The notes beneath the pieces are model-generated. The model ran no database searches. It saw only the letters and a program-made list of their open reading frames with translations, and was not told the DNA's origin. Position numbers and translations under genes: made by a program. 64,000 nucleotides of DNA from LMUY01 sp965199555 (GTDB lineage: Bacteria > Pseudomonadota > Alphaproteobacteria > Acetobacterales > Acetobacteraceae). This document shows, in pieces, positions 9,882-18,716 of the stretch (the first letter of the stretch is position 1; each line of letters begins with the position of its first letter). Location of the stretch: positions 248,001-312,000 of the forward strand of contig CBDASJ010000006.1 in NCBI GenBank assembly GCA_965199555.1, in the 5' to 3' direction.

Positions 9882-11060
9882 TTAGCCGTGCGAGTGCCAC
9901 GCCCCGCCCGTGCTGGCCGTGGAATGGCCGGGGTGGGCCGGTCGCGTCAGGGTGTGCAGAACGGGTTCCATCCGGCTCGCGGGCAGCCGCTCCGGCTGGC
10001 CAAACCGCGCTGGCTCCGCCCGGCGGGCCAGTGCGGGAGCAGACGGCCCGCGCGCGGGCGACGGCAACGCCCGAGCCGTCGCTAAGCGCACGCTCGGGCG
10101 GCTCCGCGTCCGCCATGACGGCGGAAGGGACGCCGGCGGCAGGGTCGCGGCGGAGGCTGCGGCCACCAGGGTCGGCATGCGGGATCGCATCGGCTCGCCA
10201 CGGCTGATCGGCACGCCCATGCGGTCGAAGCCACCATCCAGCAGGGAGGCCATGTGGGTGTCGCGCTCAAAGCCGTTGGACGCGCCCATCACCACGCCGA
10301 TCAACCGCACGTCGCCGCGCACTGCCGAGGTGACCAGGTTGCAACCGGAGGCATCGATGTAGCCCGTCTTCAACCCGTCCGCGCCGGGATAGGTTTGCAG
10401 CATCCGGTCGTGGTTCGGGATCACCCGGCCATGGAACACGAAGGAAGGCACGCTGAAATAGTGGTACTCCTGCGGGTAGTCCTGGATCAGGTGCCGCGCC
10501 AGCAACGCCAAATCGCGTGCGGTGGTGACCTGGTCCGGGTCCGGCCAGCCGGAGGCGTTGCGGAACGTGGTGCGGCTCATGCCCAGGGCGCGCGCCCGCA
10601 GCGTCATCATCTGCGCGAAGCGTTCCTCATCCCCGCCCATCAGCTCGCCCAGGGCCGCGGCCGCGTCGTTGGCGGATTTGGTGACCAGGCCCAGCAACGC
10701 TTGCTCGACCGTGATGGTGGTGCCGGGCAGCAGGCCCAGCTTGGATGGCGACATGGAGGCGGCGTGCTGCGACACCGGGACGATCTCATCCAGGCTGACG
10801 CGGCGATCCCGCAGCGCCTCGAACAGCATGTAGATGGTCATCATCTTGGTCAGGCTGGCGGGATAGCGCGGTTCATCGGCGTTGGCGGCGGACAGGATTT
10901 GCCCGGACGCGGCATCCATCACCAGCGAAGCATACCGCGCCGAGCCGACCTGGGCCGCAGCCTCCCGCGACGCGCCGACGCCCAGCACCAGGGCAAGGCA
11001 AGGCAGCCCGCGTAGACCGTTCCGCAACCAGCGCAGCATGCCCGCAATCCCCAAATGCAT
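9882..11060 (-). CDS. D-alanyl-D-alanine carboxypeptidase (S11 family)
   Basis: Periplasmic penicillin-binding protein that trims the terminal D-Ala of peptidoglycan pentapeptides. From the ATG at 11060 it has 392 residues: a signal-peptide-like hydrophobic stretch (about 18-36), then the active-site motifs SLTK (~69-72, nucleophile Ser), SAN (~129-131) and KTG (~231-233). After the catalytic domain comes a ~90-residue tail rich in Arg, Pro and Ala with no recognisable SPOR or C-terminal amphipathic anchor. That is unusual; I checked the other two frames there and saw no hidden domain. A start at 11039 is also possible. Confidence 0.88.
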   Translation of the reverse strand: MHLGIAGMLRWLRNGLRGLPCLALVLGVGASREAAAQVGSARYASLVMDAASGQILSAANADEPRYPASLTKMMTIYMLFEALRDRRVSLDEIVPVSQHAASMSPSKLGLLPGTTITVEQALLGLVTKSANDAAAALGELMGGDEERFAQMMTLRARALGMSRTTFRNASGWPDPDQVTTARDLALLARHLIQDYPQEYHYFSVPSFVFHGRVIPNHDRMLQTYPGADGLKTGYIDASGCNLVTSAVRGDVRLIGVVMGASNGFERDTHMASLLDGGFDRMGVPISRGEPMRSRMPTLVAAASAATLPPASLPPSWRTRSRPSVRLATARALPSPARGPSAPALARRAEPARFGQPERLPASRMEPVLHTLTRPAHPGHSTASTGGAWHSHG

Positions 11061-11203
11061 CGTCGCCACCCTAAGTCCACACTTTATCGTATGTCCAGCG
11101 AACAGCACCTGAATCGGTGCGATGCCAGCATGTTACGGAGCTGATTTATCATGTCGGTTCCCGGAAGTCGTGAAAATCGCATGGTGCACCGCACAAAATA
11201 ATC

Positions 11204-11232
11204 TTGACCGCCATCGCGTGCCGAACCTACAG
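11204..11232 (+). promoter_or_regulatory. Possible promoter of phasin gene
   Basis: TTGACC at 11204-11209 is followed after 17 bases by CTACAG, a poor but spaced -10. Just upstream an 8-bp palindrome GGTGCACC (11183-11190) lies in a near-symmetrical TGC-rich block, and TGCTGCAGTGCA follows at about 11241. TGC-rich sites are typical of PhaR-type phasin repressors, so these are operator candidates by analogy only. Confidence 0.3.
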
Positions 11233-11323
11233 GGAGGCGCGTGCTGCAGTGCAACACGAGCCCTGGCGCCGGAAGATCGAAGAGACTGCGCTGCGGGGAG
11301 CGACCATGAACAGGAGAGGCGTT

Positions 11324-11797
11324 ATGAGCAACACGATCACCAACGAGAATTTCGACCGCACCGTGTCCGGCCTGAAGGACGGCGTCGCGACCGCAACTGC
11401 CGGCCTGGAGCAGGCGCAGGCCACCGTGCGGGACGGCATGCAGAAGGCGATGAAGTCCGCCGAAGATATGTTCGCCTTCAGCCAAGGCAATTTTGAGGCA
11501 TTCGCCAAGGCGAGCCAGATTTTTTCCACCGGCATGCAGGACCTGTCCCAGAACCTCGCGGCCGCGGCGCGGACCTCGATGGACGAGACGGTCAGCACGT
11601 TCAAGGCGATGGCCGGCGTCAAGTCGATCAAGGAAGCCATGGACCTGCAAAGCAAGCTGCTGCGCAGCACGATGGAGAAGGCCGTGGCGCAGGCCGGCCA
11701 GGTCACCGACAGCTCGGTGAAGCTGTCCGAGCAGGCGTTCGCGCCGATCAGCGCCCGCTTGACCCTGGCCACGGAGAAGTTCAGCCGCGTCGGCTGA
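11324..11797 (+). CDS. Phasin family protein
   Basis: 157-residue, almost wholly helical protein of the phasin family, which coats polyhydroxyalkanoate granules and controls their size and number. The sequence lacks Cys, is Ala-, Gln- and Lys-rich, and shows the family core EDMFAFSQGNFEAFAKASQI at about residues 46-65 followed by long amphipathic helices. The start at 11324 has AGGAGAGG close upstream; an ATG at 11306 is an alternative. It stands as a single transcription unit between a possible promoter and a strong hairpin terminator. It implies that the organism stores PHA, although no synthase gene lies in the window. Confidence 0.9.
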   Translation: MSNTITNENFDRTVSGLKDGVATATAGLEQAQATVRDGMQKAMKSAEDMFAFSQGNFEAFAKASQIFSTGMQDLSQNLAAAARTSMDETVSTFKAMAGVKSIKEAMDLQSKLLRSTMEKAVAQAGQVTDSSVKLSEQAFAPISARLTLATEKFSRVG

Positions 11798-11822
11798 TCC
11801 ACCACTCCAAAGCGGTTTGATG

Positions 11823-11850
11823 AAGGCCCGGGTGCGCAACCCGGGCCTTT
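11823..11850 (+). terminator. Rho-independent-type terminator after phasin gene
   Basis: A perfect 11-bp stem, AAGGCCCGGGT paired with ACCCGGGCCTT, encloses a 5-base loop and ends in a short T run about 25 bp after the phasin stop. It is the best terminator in the window. Confidence 0.85.
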
Positions 11851-11969
11851 GCCGTTTCCGACACCTGATTTCGATTGGTTCCGCCCGGCAGTCGAGAGGC
11901 CTTTTCCCGCGGCGCGCCGTTCCGATATGGTCGCACCATGAGATGTGAAGCGGCCCAGGCGACCCCCTG

Positions 11970-12299
11970 ATGAGCGACCCGGACAAACGCGACGGCGATG
12001 GCGGCCCCGGCATCGGCGTTGTCACCAAGACACGGCCGAAGACCCGCAAGCCGGCCCTATATAAAGTCCTCATGCTCAACGACGACTACACGCCGATGGA
12101 GTTCGTCGTGCACGTGCTGGAGCGGTTCTTCCAGAAGACGCGCGACGAAGCGACGCGCATCATGCTGCATGTGCATCGCCGCGGCGTCGGCGTGTGCGGC
12201 GTGTTCACCTACGAGGTCGCGGAAACCAAGGTGACGCAGGTTATGGACCTGGCCCGGCAGAACCAACACCCGTTGCAGTGCACGATCGAGAAAGAATGA
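11970..12299 (+). CDS. clpS: ATP-dependent Clp protease adaptor ClpS
   Basis: 109-residue adaptor that binds N-degron substrates and delivers them to ClpAP. After a flexible, charged N-terminus (residues 1-28) the folded domain begins with YKVLMLNDDYTPMEFVVHVL, the strand-helix pair that forms the hydrophobic N-degron pocket. It continues with the conserved HVHRRGVGVCGVFTYEVAE region near residues 67-85. The length is typical. It lies directly upstream of clpA with a 129-bp gap, the standard arrangement in proteobacteria, so the two probably share regulation. Confidence 0.97.
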   Translation: MSDPDKRDGDGGPGIGVVTKTRPKTRKPALYKVLMLNDDYTPMEFVVHVLERFFQKTRDEATRIMLHVHRRGVGVCGVFTYEVAETKVTQVMDLARQNQHPLQCTIEKE

Positions 12300-12428
12300 G
12301 GGCTGCAAACTAGCGGCCAGCCACCCATGTCTTACCCGTCAACGCGATGAAGCCGGTGAACGATCAAGGCTCGACAAGCCCGCCCAATGGGCGTGACGTA
12401 GCCACCGGATCAAGGAGCAGCGTACCCC

Positions 12429-14777
12429 ATGCTGTCACGTAATCTAGAACAGACGCTGCACCGCGCCCTGTCGTTTGCCAGTGAGCGGCGGCATGAATAC
12501 GCCACGCTGGAGCACCTATTGCTCGGGCTGGCCGACGACTCCGACGCCGCCACCGTGCTGCGTGCCTGCGGCGTTGACCTGGACAAGCTGCGGCAGGAAC
12601 TCGGCGAGTTTCTCGACAAGGATCTGCCGGGTTTGGCCACCGATCGGCCGGGCGACCCGAAGCCCACGGCCGGCTTCCAGCGCGTCGTGCAACGCGCCGC
12701 CATCCATGTGCAAAGTTCCGGCCGGGAAGAGGTGACCGGCGCCAACGTCCTGGTCGCCTTGTTCAGCGAGCGGGAAAGCCACGCGGTGTACTTCCTGCAG
12801 CTCCAAGATATGACCCGGCTGGATGCGGTGAACTTCATCAGTCACGGCATCGCCAAGGCGCCCGGGCGGCAGCCCGCCCGTCCGCCGGCCTCGGAAAAGC
12901 AGGAGGGGCCCGGCGGCGAGGGCGAGCGGGAAGAGAAGGGCAACCGCCGCAACCAGGACGCGCTGTCGACCTACTGCGTGAACCTGAACAAGAAGGCGAC
13001 TGCCGGGAAGATCGACCCGCTGATCGGTCGCGAGACCGAGATCGAGCGGACGATCCAGATTTTGTGCCGCCGCACCAAGAACAACCCGCTCTACGTGGGC
13101 GATCCGGGGGTCGGCAAGACTGCCATCGCCGAAGGGCTAGCTAAGCGGATCGTCGAAGGCGACGTGCCGGAAGTGCTGATAAAGAGCACGATCTTCTCGC
13201 TCGACATGGGCGCCTTGCTCGCCGGCACCCGGTATCGCGGCGATTTCGAGGAACGGTTGAAGGCGGTCGTTACCGAGTTGGAGGCCCAGCCCAACGCGGT
13301 GCTGTTCATCGACGAGATCCACACCGTGATCGGCGCCGGGGCCACCAGCGGCGGCGCCATGGATGCATCCAATTTGCTGAAGCCCGCGCTGGCCAGCGGC
13401 ACGATGCGCTGCATCGGCTCGACTACCTACAAGGAGTACCGCAACTACTTCGAAAAGGACCGCGCCCTCGTCCGCCGCTTCCAGAAGATCGACGTCAACG
13501 AGCCGTCGCTGGAAGACGCGATCAAGATCATCCGCGGCTTGAAGACCAATTATGAACGCCACCACAAGGTCCGTTACACGGAAGAGGCGATCCGCGCCGC
13601 AGTGGAGTTGTCGGCCAAGTACATCAATGACCGCAAGCTGCCGGACAAGGCGATCGACGTCATCGACGAGGTGGGCGCTAGCCGGATGCTGTTGCCGGAA
13701 GGCAAGCGGCGCAAGACGGTGACGTTGCGCGATGTGGAAGAGATCGTCGCCAAGATCGCCCGCATCCCGCCGAAAAGCGTGTCGGCCGATGACAAGGAGA
13801 CGCTGCGCAACCTGGAGCGCGACCTGAAAGCGATGGTGTTCGGCCAGGACAGGGCGATCGAGGCCTTATCGGCAGCCATCAAGCTCAGCCGCGCCGGATT
13901 GCGGGAGGCGGAAAAGCCGATCGGCAACTACCTGTTCAGCGGCCCGACCGGCGTGGGCAAGACGGAGGTCGCACGTCAGCTCGCCTCGACGCTGGGGATC
14001 GAGCTGATCCGGTTCGACATGAGCGAGTATATGGAGCGGCACAGCGTGTCGCGTCTGATCGGCGCCCCGCCGGGCTATGTTGGGTTCGACCAGGGCGGCT
14101 TACTGACCGACGGGATCGACCAGCATCCGCACTGTGTGCTGTTGCTGGACGAAATCGAGAAGGCGCATCAGGACCTGTTCAACATCCTGTTGCAGGTGAT
14201 GGACCACGGCAAGCTGACCGACCACAACGGCAAGTCGGTGGATTTCCGCAACGTCATCCTGATCATGACCACTAATGCCGGCGCGTCCGACATGGCCAAG
14301 GAAGCGATTGGATTCGGCCGCACCGAGCGGGAGGGTGAGGATGAGGAGGCGGTCAAACGCCTGTTCACCCCGGAGTTCCGCAACCGCTTGGACGCCATCA
14401 TCCCCTTCGCCGGTTTGACGGAGGAGACGGTCGCCCGGGTGGTCGAGAAGTTCGTCATGCAACTCGAAGCCCAGTTGGCAGACCGGAACGTCACGATCGA
14501 ACTGTCGTCCGGCGCCAAGGAGTGGCTGGCGGAACGGGGCTATGACCGGCTGTATGGCGCTCGCCCGCTTGCCCGCGTCATCCAGGAGCATATCAAGAAG
14601 CCACTGGCCGAGGAGTTGTTGTTCGGCAAGTTGGTCAAGGGCGGCGCCGTGAAGGTCAACCTGGTCGACGGCAAGCTGGTGTTCGACGTCACCGAAGCCG
14701 CTGTATCCGCGCAGCCGAAGCCGGAAAGCGGCGGCGACGAGGGTGGCGCGGAGCGGGAGCCGGAGGAGGTCGAATGA
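12429..14777 (+). CDS. clpA: ATP-dependent Clp protease ATP-binding subunit ClpA
   Basis: 782-residue AAA+ unfoldase that feeds substrates to ClpP. The Clp_N repeat domain (about 1-140) binds ClpS. A charged Gly/Glu-rich linker (about 150-180) leads to the first AAA+ module with Walker A GDPGVGKT near 225-232 and the second with GPTGVGKT near 506. The C-terminal region contains GYDRLYGARPLARVIQ. It lacks the long middle coiled coil of ClpB. The ribosome-binding site AAGGAG stands 11 bases before the ATG. The stop overlaps the ATG of the DUF427 gene as ATGA. The acidic C-terminal tail is slightly longer than in E. coli ClpA. Confidence 0.97.
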   Translation: MLSRNLEQTLHRALSFASERRHEYATLEHLLLGLADDSDAATVLRACGVDLDKLRQELGEFLDKDLPGLATDRPGDPKPTAGFQRVVQRAAIHVQSSGREEVTGANVLVALFSERESHAVYFLQLQDMTRLDAVNFISHGIAKAPGRQPARPPASEKQEGPGGEGEREEKGNRRNQDALSTYCVNLNKKATAGKIDPLIGRETEIERTIQILCRRTKNNPLYVGDPGVGKTAIAEGLAKRIVEGDVPEVLIKSTIFSLDMGALLAGTRYRGDFEERLKAVVTELEAQPNAVLFIDEIHTVIGAGATSGGAMDASNLLKPALASGTMRCIGSTTYKEYRNYFEKDRALVRRFQKIDVNEPSLEDAIKIIRGLKTNYERHHKVRYTEEAIRAAVELSAKYINDRKLPDKAIDVIDEVGASRMLLPEGKRRKTVTLRDVEEIVAKIARIPPKSVSADDKETLRNLERDLKAMVFGQDRAIEALSAAIKLSRAGLREAEKPIGNYLFSGPTGVGKTEVARQLASTLGIELIRFDMSEYMERHSVSRLIGAPPGYVGFDQGGLLTDGIDQHPHCVLLLDEIEKAHQDLFNILLQVMDHGKLTDHNGKSVDFRNVILIMTTNAGASDMAKEAIGFGRTEREGEDEEAVKRLFTPEFRNRLDAIIPFAGLTEETVARVVEKFVMQLEAQLADRNVTIELSSGAKEWLAERGYDRLYGARPLARVIQEHIKKPLAEELLFGKLVKGGAVKVNLVDGKLVFDVTEAAVSAQPKPESGGDEGGAEREPEEVE

Positions 14778-15055
14778 AAGCGTCCTGGAACGGAACGACG
14801 GTCGCGGAAAGCGATGACATCGTGACGGTGGAGGGGAATGCCTACTTCCCCTCCGCCGCCGTGATCCCCGGCGTGTTGAAGTCCTCCAGCCATACCAGCG
14901 TCTGCCCTTGGAAGGGGACGGCGCAGTATTACTCGCTTGAGGTTGGCGGATCGGTCAACGAGAACGCGGTCTGGTACTATCCCGAGCCGAAGGATGCCGC
15001 GAAGGAGATCAAGGGTCGCGTGGCATTCTGGAAAGGTGTGACTGTCAGCGCCTGA
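14774..15055 (+). CDS. DUF427 domain protein coupled to clpA
   Basis: 93-residue single-domain DUF427 protein. The family signature is complete: YFPSAAVIPGVLKSSSHTS, then CPWKGTAQYYSL at about residues 44-55 and WYYPEPKDAA. No biochemical role is established for the family. The conserved Cys-Pro-Trp-Lys segment looks like an active or binding site. The gene overlaps the clpA stop by four bases, so it is almost certainly translated from the clpSA transcript. That suggests, but does not show, a link to proteolysis or stress. Confidence 0.88.
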   Translation: MKASWNGTTVAESDDIVTVEGNAYFPSAAVIPGVLKSSSHTSVCPWKGTAQYYSLEVGGSVNENAVWYYPEPKDAAKEIKGRVAFWKGVTVSA

Positions 15056-15127
15056 CGCCGAAGTCGTGGCCGTCGTGCCGGCTACTCAATCAAGCGCGAC
15101 GAGGTGGCACCTCCAGCCGTGGTATCG

Positions 15128-15619
15128 TTAGGCCAGAGCGTTCAGCAGTCCCAGTAGGCGTTCTCGCAGCGCTGGGTTGGTCAGGTCGGAAAATGCCTTG
15201 ATTATGTCCGCAACAACGCGCGCGTCGTCTCTCATCGCAGATGCGGATCCTGACGATCTGGCGTGGATGTCGGCCGGAGCATAGCCCGGCGCAACTTGCG
15301 CTGGGGCCGTCTCGGCGAACGAGGTTGGGGACGGCCGTGAGCCCTGGAAATCGTCATCCGCTTCCATCGACGGCATCCCCGCAAAAAGTTCGGTCAGTTG
15401 GCACTCTAGGTGCCGGGTCATTTCGAGCAAGACGGACGCTGGCGCTCGTTCCTCCCCATCTTCGTAACGAGCCAGTACGTGGACGGACAATCCCAGCAGT
15501 GTGGCAACTTCATGCTGCCCCAACCGCATGTTTTCGCGGGCACGCTTGATGTTTAAGCCGATGACGCGATCGATCTCAGCGGCTACGGTGGCCGGCGGTC
15601 TCCGTTTATCGCCAAACAA
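15128..15619 (-). CDS. XRE-family helix-turn-helix regulator (locus 2)
   Basis: 163-residue regulator. The helix-turn-helix domain occupies about residues 13-80 (IGLNIKRAREN then HEVATLLGLSVHVLARYEDG) and is paralogous to the regulator at 4060-4401. A low-complexity linker follows, then a short helical C-terminal part (about 125-163) that could dimerise or bind a partner. The start is TTG at 15619 with GGAG five bases upstream; no ATG lies before the domain. It diverges from the small-protein gene at 16069 across a 449-bp spacer and converges on DUF427. It probably regulates itself or the divergent gene; the target is unknown. Confidence 0.85.
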   Translation of the reverse strand: MFGDKRRPPATVAAEIDRVIGLNIKRARENMRLGQHEVATLLGLSVHVLARYEDGEERAPASVLLEMTRHLECQLTELFAGMPSMEADDDFQGSRPSPTSFAETAPAQVAPGYAPADIHARSSGSASAMRDDARVVADIIKAFSDLTNPALRERLLGLLNALA

Positions 15620-16068
15620 GATAGCTCCACTACACCACTAACAAGACGCTTGACTGGGGACGTCTTCGACCGGCCCGGACGATCTTCCGCTCGCCGACAG
15701 GCGAGTCGTAGTCGCGCGATTAGGGATCAACCAAGGACATAGTTTCGCTACCCGACGTTGGGTCGAGATTAACGAACTTCCAAAAGCCGGCAAGCGGCCA
15801 AAGCGGCGGAGAGAGAGCTTCAAGCACCTTCGGCTCGAAACCGCCAACTGCTTGAATACAGTTGTCTACACCTGTCCACGCACGTGGCGGCCGTTGGTCA
15901 GCAGCCTCAGTGAGTTAAATAGGTGATACGCCGTCTCACTGCCTGATCGTGGCTTTCATGCAACGTCCCACGATTAACGAAGGTGAAGACATTTTACCTA
16001 TTAACAGCCTGCACACTAGGGTGTGTTGTGTTAGCTGTGAACAAAAGGCGTCGAAAGGTGGGACCGCA
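15620..16068. other. 449-bp divergent intergenic region
   Basis: The region separates the second XRE gene from small protein C and is richer in A+T than its surroundings, mainly from 15840 to 16040. It holds an inverted repeat ATCGTGG/CCACGAT at 15946-15974 (15-base spacer) that could be an operator. A 69-codon open frame at 15638-15847 has no support. I recognise no tRNA, no known small RNA and no clear terminator. Confidence 0.5.
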
Positions 16069-16278
16069 ATGACTTACGTAACAAAGTTGCCGCAGAGTTT
16101 GGGCCATCGCGAAATGTCCGGCAGCCTTGCCATCCTGCTGGCGGAAAAGGCCCATCGCGAAGGCCGTCTGGACGAGGCCCGCGGCTTGGTCGACCTTGCC
16201 TACCGCCTGTTTGATGAGGCCGCTGACCTGGTGTGCGTGGCCTCCACTCGGCATATGGGCGAACTTTATCACGCATAA
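16069..16278 (+). CDS. Small single-hairpin (TPR-like) protein C, partner of XRE locus 2
   Basis: Unrecognised 69-residue protein. Residues ~19-51 contain LAEKAHREGRLDEA then LVDLAYRLFDEA, which fits the TPR hairpin pattern better than its two relatives at 4367-4642 and 5613-5807. The C-terminus ends HMGELYHA. The ATG at 16069 has GGTGGGA close upstream; a longer frame from 15949 is unlikely. It is transcribed away from the XRE gene at 15128-15619. Only one hairpin is present, so it probably needs a partner or oligomerises. Function unknown. Confidence 0.7.
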   Translation: MTYVTKLPQSLGHREMSGSLAILLAEKAHREGRLDEARGLVDLAYRLFDEAADLVCVASTRHMGELYHA

Positions 16279-16327
16279 TGCTGCAAGACCTTGCTCGGGA
16301 TGAACCGGGTGCCCTAGGCACTCGTGA

Positions 16328-17221
16328 ATGGCCAGCCTTCGAGCCCACCTGATTACACTCGCCCTGCGATGGGGCATGAAACGGAAGATGCGCGGCGAGA
16401 CTGATATCGCGCGCGTTCGAGCGAGACTGAAGCCGTTTGTCCGCAAAGTGCCCGCCGACCTTATGGCGACGGACGGCAAATTCGGCGGTGTCGTCGGCGA
16501 ATGGCTGCGCCCCGCGGCCACGCCGCCCCTCGGCACTTTGCTTTACCTTCATGGCGGCGGCTACTTCGCCTGCTCGCCACAAACCCATCGACCCATCACC
16601 GGTAAGTTTGCCCAAGCCGGCTTAGCCGTGTTCTCCCCGGACTACCGCTTGGCGCCTGAGCATCCGTTTCCCGCCGCGATCGACGATGCCGTGGCAGTCT
16701 ACCGTGGCCTGCTCGCCAGCGGCATTTCGCCCGCCGGGCTCGCGATCGGCGGTGATTCAGCCGGCGGCGGCCTGGCGCTGGCGACACTGGTGTCCCTGCG
16801 GGACGCGGGGGATCCCCTTCCCGCCGCCGCGATGCTGTTCTCGCCCTGGACGGACCTGGCCGGCACCGGCGACAGCCTGCGCACCAATCATAGACGCGAC
16901 GCCATGTTCCCCAATGACGGCATGGACCGCGCGGCGGCACCCTACTTGGCCGGCACCGACCCGTTCCATCCCTTGGCCTCGCCGGTATACGCCGACCTGC
17001 ATGGGCTGCCGCCGTTGCTGCTGCATGCCGGGTCGTGGGAAATCCTGCTGGACGACAGCCGGCGCGTAGTGGAGCGGGCGCGCGCCGCGGGCACGCAGGC
17101 CATGCTGGAAACTTGGCCCGTCGTGCCGCATGTCTGGCAGATGTTCCGCATGCCGGAAACCGACCAGTCCATGGCGAAAGCCACGGCGTTCCTCCGGCAG
17201 GCGCTGCAACCGGCGCCGTAA
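16328..17221 (+). CDS. Alpha/beta hydrolase, hormone-sensitive-lipase family
   Basis: 297-residue esterase or lipase of the HSL family. The oxyanion-hole motif HGGGY lies at about residues 75-79 and the nucleophile elbow GDSAGGG near 141-147. The acid residue is expected near SWEILLDDS and the catalytic His in VVPHVWQMF. No signal peptide is evident, so it is probably cytoplasmic; members hydrolyse short-chain acyl esters. It follows small protein C by 49 bp in the same direction but has no visible functional tie to it. The ribosome-binding site is weak and a start at 16376 is possible. Confidence 0.9.
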   Translation: MASLRAHLITLALRWGMKRKMRGETDIARVRARLKPFVRKVPADLMATDGKFGGVVGEWLRPAATPPLGTLLYLHGGGYFACSPQTHRPITGKFAQAGLAVFSPDYRLAPEHPFPAAIDDAVAVYRGLLASGISPAGLAIGGDSAGGGLALATLVSLRDAGDPLPAAAMLFSPWTDLAGTGDSLRTNHRRDAMFPNDGMDRAAAPYLAGTDPFHPLASPVYADLHGLPPLLLHAGSWEILLDDSRRVVERARAAGTQAMLETWPVVPHVWQMFRMPETDQSMAKATAFLRQALQPAP

Positions 17222-17285
17222 GTGCTGGCGGAGTTGGCATCTTCCCACCAACCGCGCAGGATAACGCCAGCGAAGGAGAACACCG

Positions 17286-18716
17286 ATGCAGAATGCCGAG
17301 CAGATTTGGAACCTCGTCGATGCCAAGCGGGAAGCCTTCACCGAGCTAGCCGACCGGGTCTGGGGCATGCCGGAAACCTGCTACACTGAGCACCGCTCCG
17401 TGGCGGAGCACCTGGCCGAATTGCAGCGCCAAGGCTTCGCCGTGACGGAGAACGTGGCCGGCATACCCACCGCCGTGATGGGCGAAGCCGGCGAAAGCGG
17501 CCCGGTGATCGCCATCCTCGGCGAATACGACGCCCTGCCCGGCCTGAGCCAGGAGGCTGGCGTCGCCGAACACCGGCCGATCCCGGGTAATGGCAACGGG
17601 CATGGCTGCGGCCATAACCTGCTCGGCTCCGCCGCCATGCTCGCTGCCACCGCGGTCAAGGATTGGCTGGCGGAGACCGGCACGCCGGGCCGCGTGCGCT
17701 ATTATGGCTGCCCGGCCGAGGAAGGCGGCGCGGCCAAGGCGTTCATGGTGCGTGAGGGCGCATTCAAGGACGTCGACATCGCCATCACGTGGCACCCCAA
17801 CGCGTTCAACGAAGTCGCGGACGCCGCTTCGCTGGCCAACACCCGCATCGACTTCGTGTTCCGCGGCCGCGCGTCGCATGCCGCCGCGGCACCGCATCTC
17901 GGGCGTTCGGCGCTGGACGCGGTGGAACTGATGAATGTCGGCGTCAACTACATGCGCGAGCACATGCCGTCCGACGCGCGCATCCACTACGCCATGATCG
18001 ACAGCGGCGGCATCGCGCCGAACGTGGTGCAGGCGAAGGCACGGGTGCGGTATTCCGTGCGCGCACCGGAACTGCCGACCATGCTGAGCCTGCTGGAGCG
18101 GGTGAAGAACGTCGCCCGCGGCGCCGCGCTGATGACCGAAACCGAAGTGGACATCCATGTGCTGTCCGCCGTGTCCAACCTGCTGGCCAACACCCCGCTG
18201 GAACAGGCGATGTATGAGGCGATGCAGCGGCTTGGCCCGCCGCAATGGGACGAAGCGGACCGGCGCTTCGCCAAGCAGATCCAGGACACGCTTGCGCCGG
18301 AAGACTTGTCCACCGCGTATCGCCGCGTCGGCGTGACGCCCAAGGCGGACACGCCGCTGCACGACGCCATTGTGCCGATGGATACCCACCGCGTGCCGAT
18401 GATCGGCTCGACCGACGTCGGGGATGTGAGCTGGGTGGTGCCGACGGTGCAGGCGCACGCCGCGACCCACGCGATCGGCACGCCGGGCCATTCCTGGCAG
18501 GTCACCGCGCAGGGCAAGACCCCAGCAGCCCATAAGGGGCTGACCTTCGTGGCCAAGGTGATGGCGGCCACGGCGGTCGACGCCGTCGGCAACCCGGCGC
18601 TGATCACCCGGGCCAAGGCGGACCTGGCGGAACGCACGCGGGCCACCCCTTACGTCAGCCCGCTGCCCGATGGCGTCGAACCTCCCCTTGCCGCCATGGC
18701 GATGTCGGCCGCCTGA
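17286..18716 (+). CDS. M20 family amidohydrolase (AbgB/PABA-glutamate hydrolase-like)
   Basis: 476-residue metal-dependent amidohydrolase of peptidase family M20, closest in layout to AbgB, the subunit that cleaves p-aminobenzoyl-glutamate. Metal-binding features are GHGCGHN near residues 101-107 and the PAEEGGAAKAF segment near 142-152. A lid or dimerisation domain follows (about 185-300). The C-terminal HxIGTPGHSW-type segment supplies a last ligand. AAGGAG stands seven bases before the ATG. The stop overlaps the ATG of the nitroreductase gene as TGATG. The substrate is uncertain; AbgA and AbgT partners are not in the window. Confidence 0.88.
   Translation: MQNAEQIWNLVDAKREAFTELADRVWGMPETCYTEHRSVAEHLAELQRQGFAVTENVAGIPTAVMGEAGESGPVIAILGEYDALPGLSQEAGVAEHRPIPGNGNGHGCGHNLLGSAAMLAATAVKDWLAETGTPGRVRYYGCPAEEGGAAKAFMVREGAFKDVDIAITWHPNAFNEVADAASLANTRIDFVFRGRASHAAAAPHLGRSALDAVELMNVGVNYMREHMPSDARIHYAMIDSGGIAPNVVQAKARVRYSVRAPELPTMLSLLERVKNVARGAALMTETEVDIHVLSAVSNLLANTPLEQAMYEAMQRLGPPQWDEADRRFAKQIQDTLAPEDLSTAYRRVGVTPKADTPLHDAIVPMDTHRVPMIGSTDVGDVSWVVPTVQAHAATHAIGTPGHSWQVTAQGKTPAAHKGLTFVAKVMAATAVDAVGNPALITRAKADLAERTRATPYVSPLPDGVEPPLAAMAMSAA

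Noticed and set aside
15638..15847. 69-codon minus-strand open frame in the XRE/small-protein spacer
   Set aside because: No ribosome-binding site, no domain, Ser/Arg-rich composition typical of random frames.
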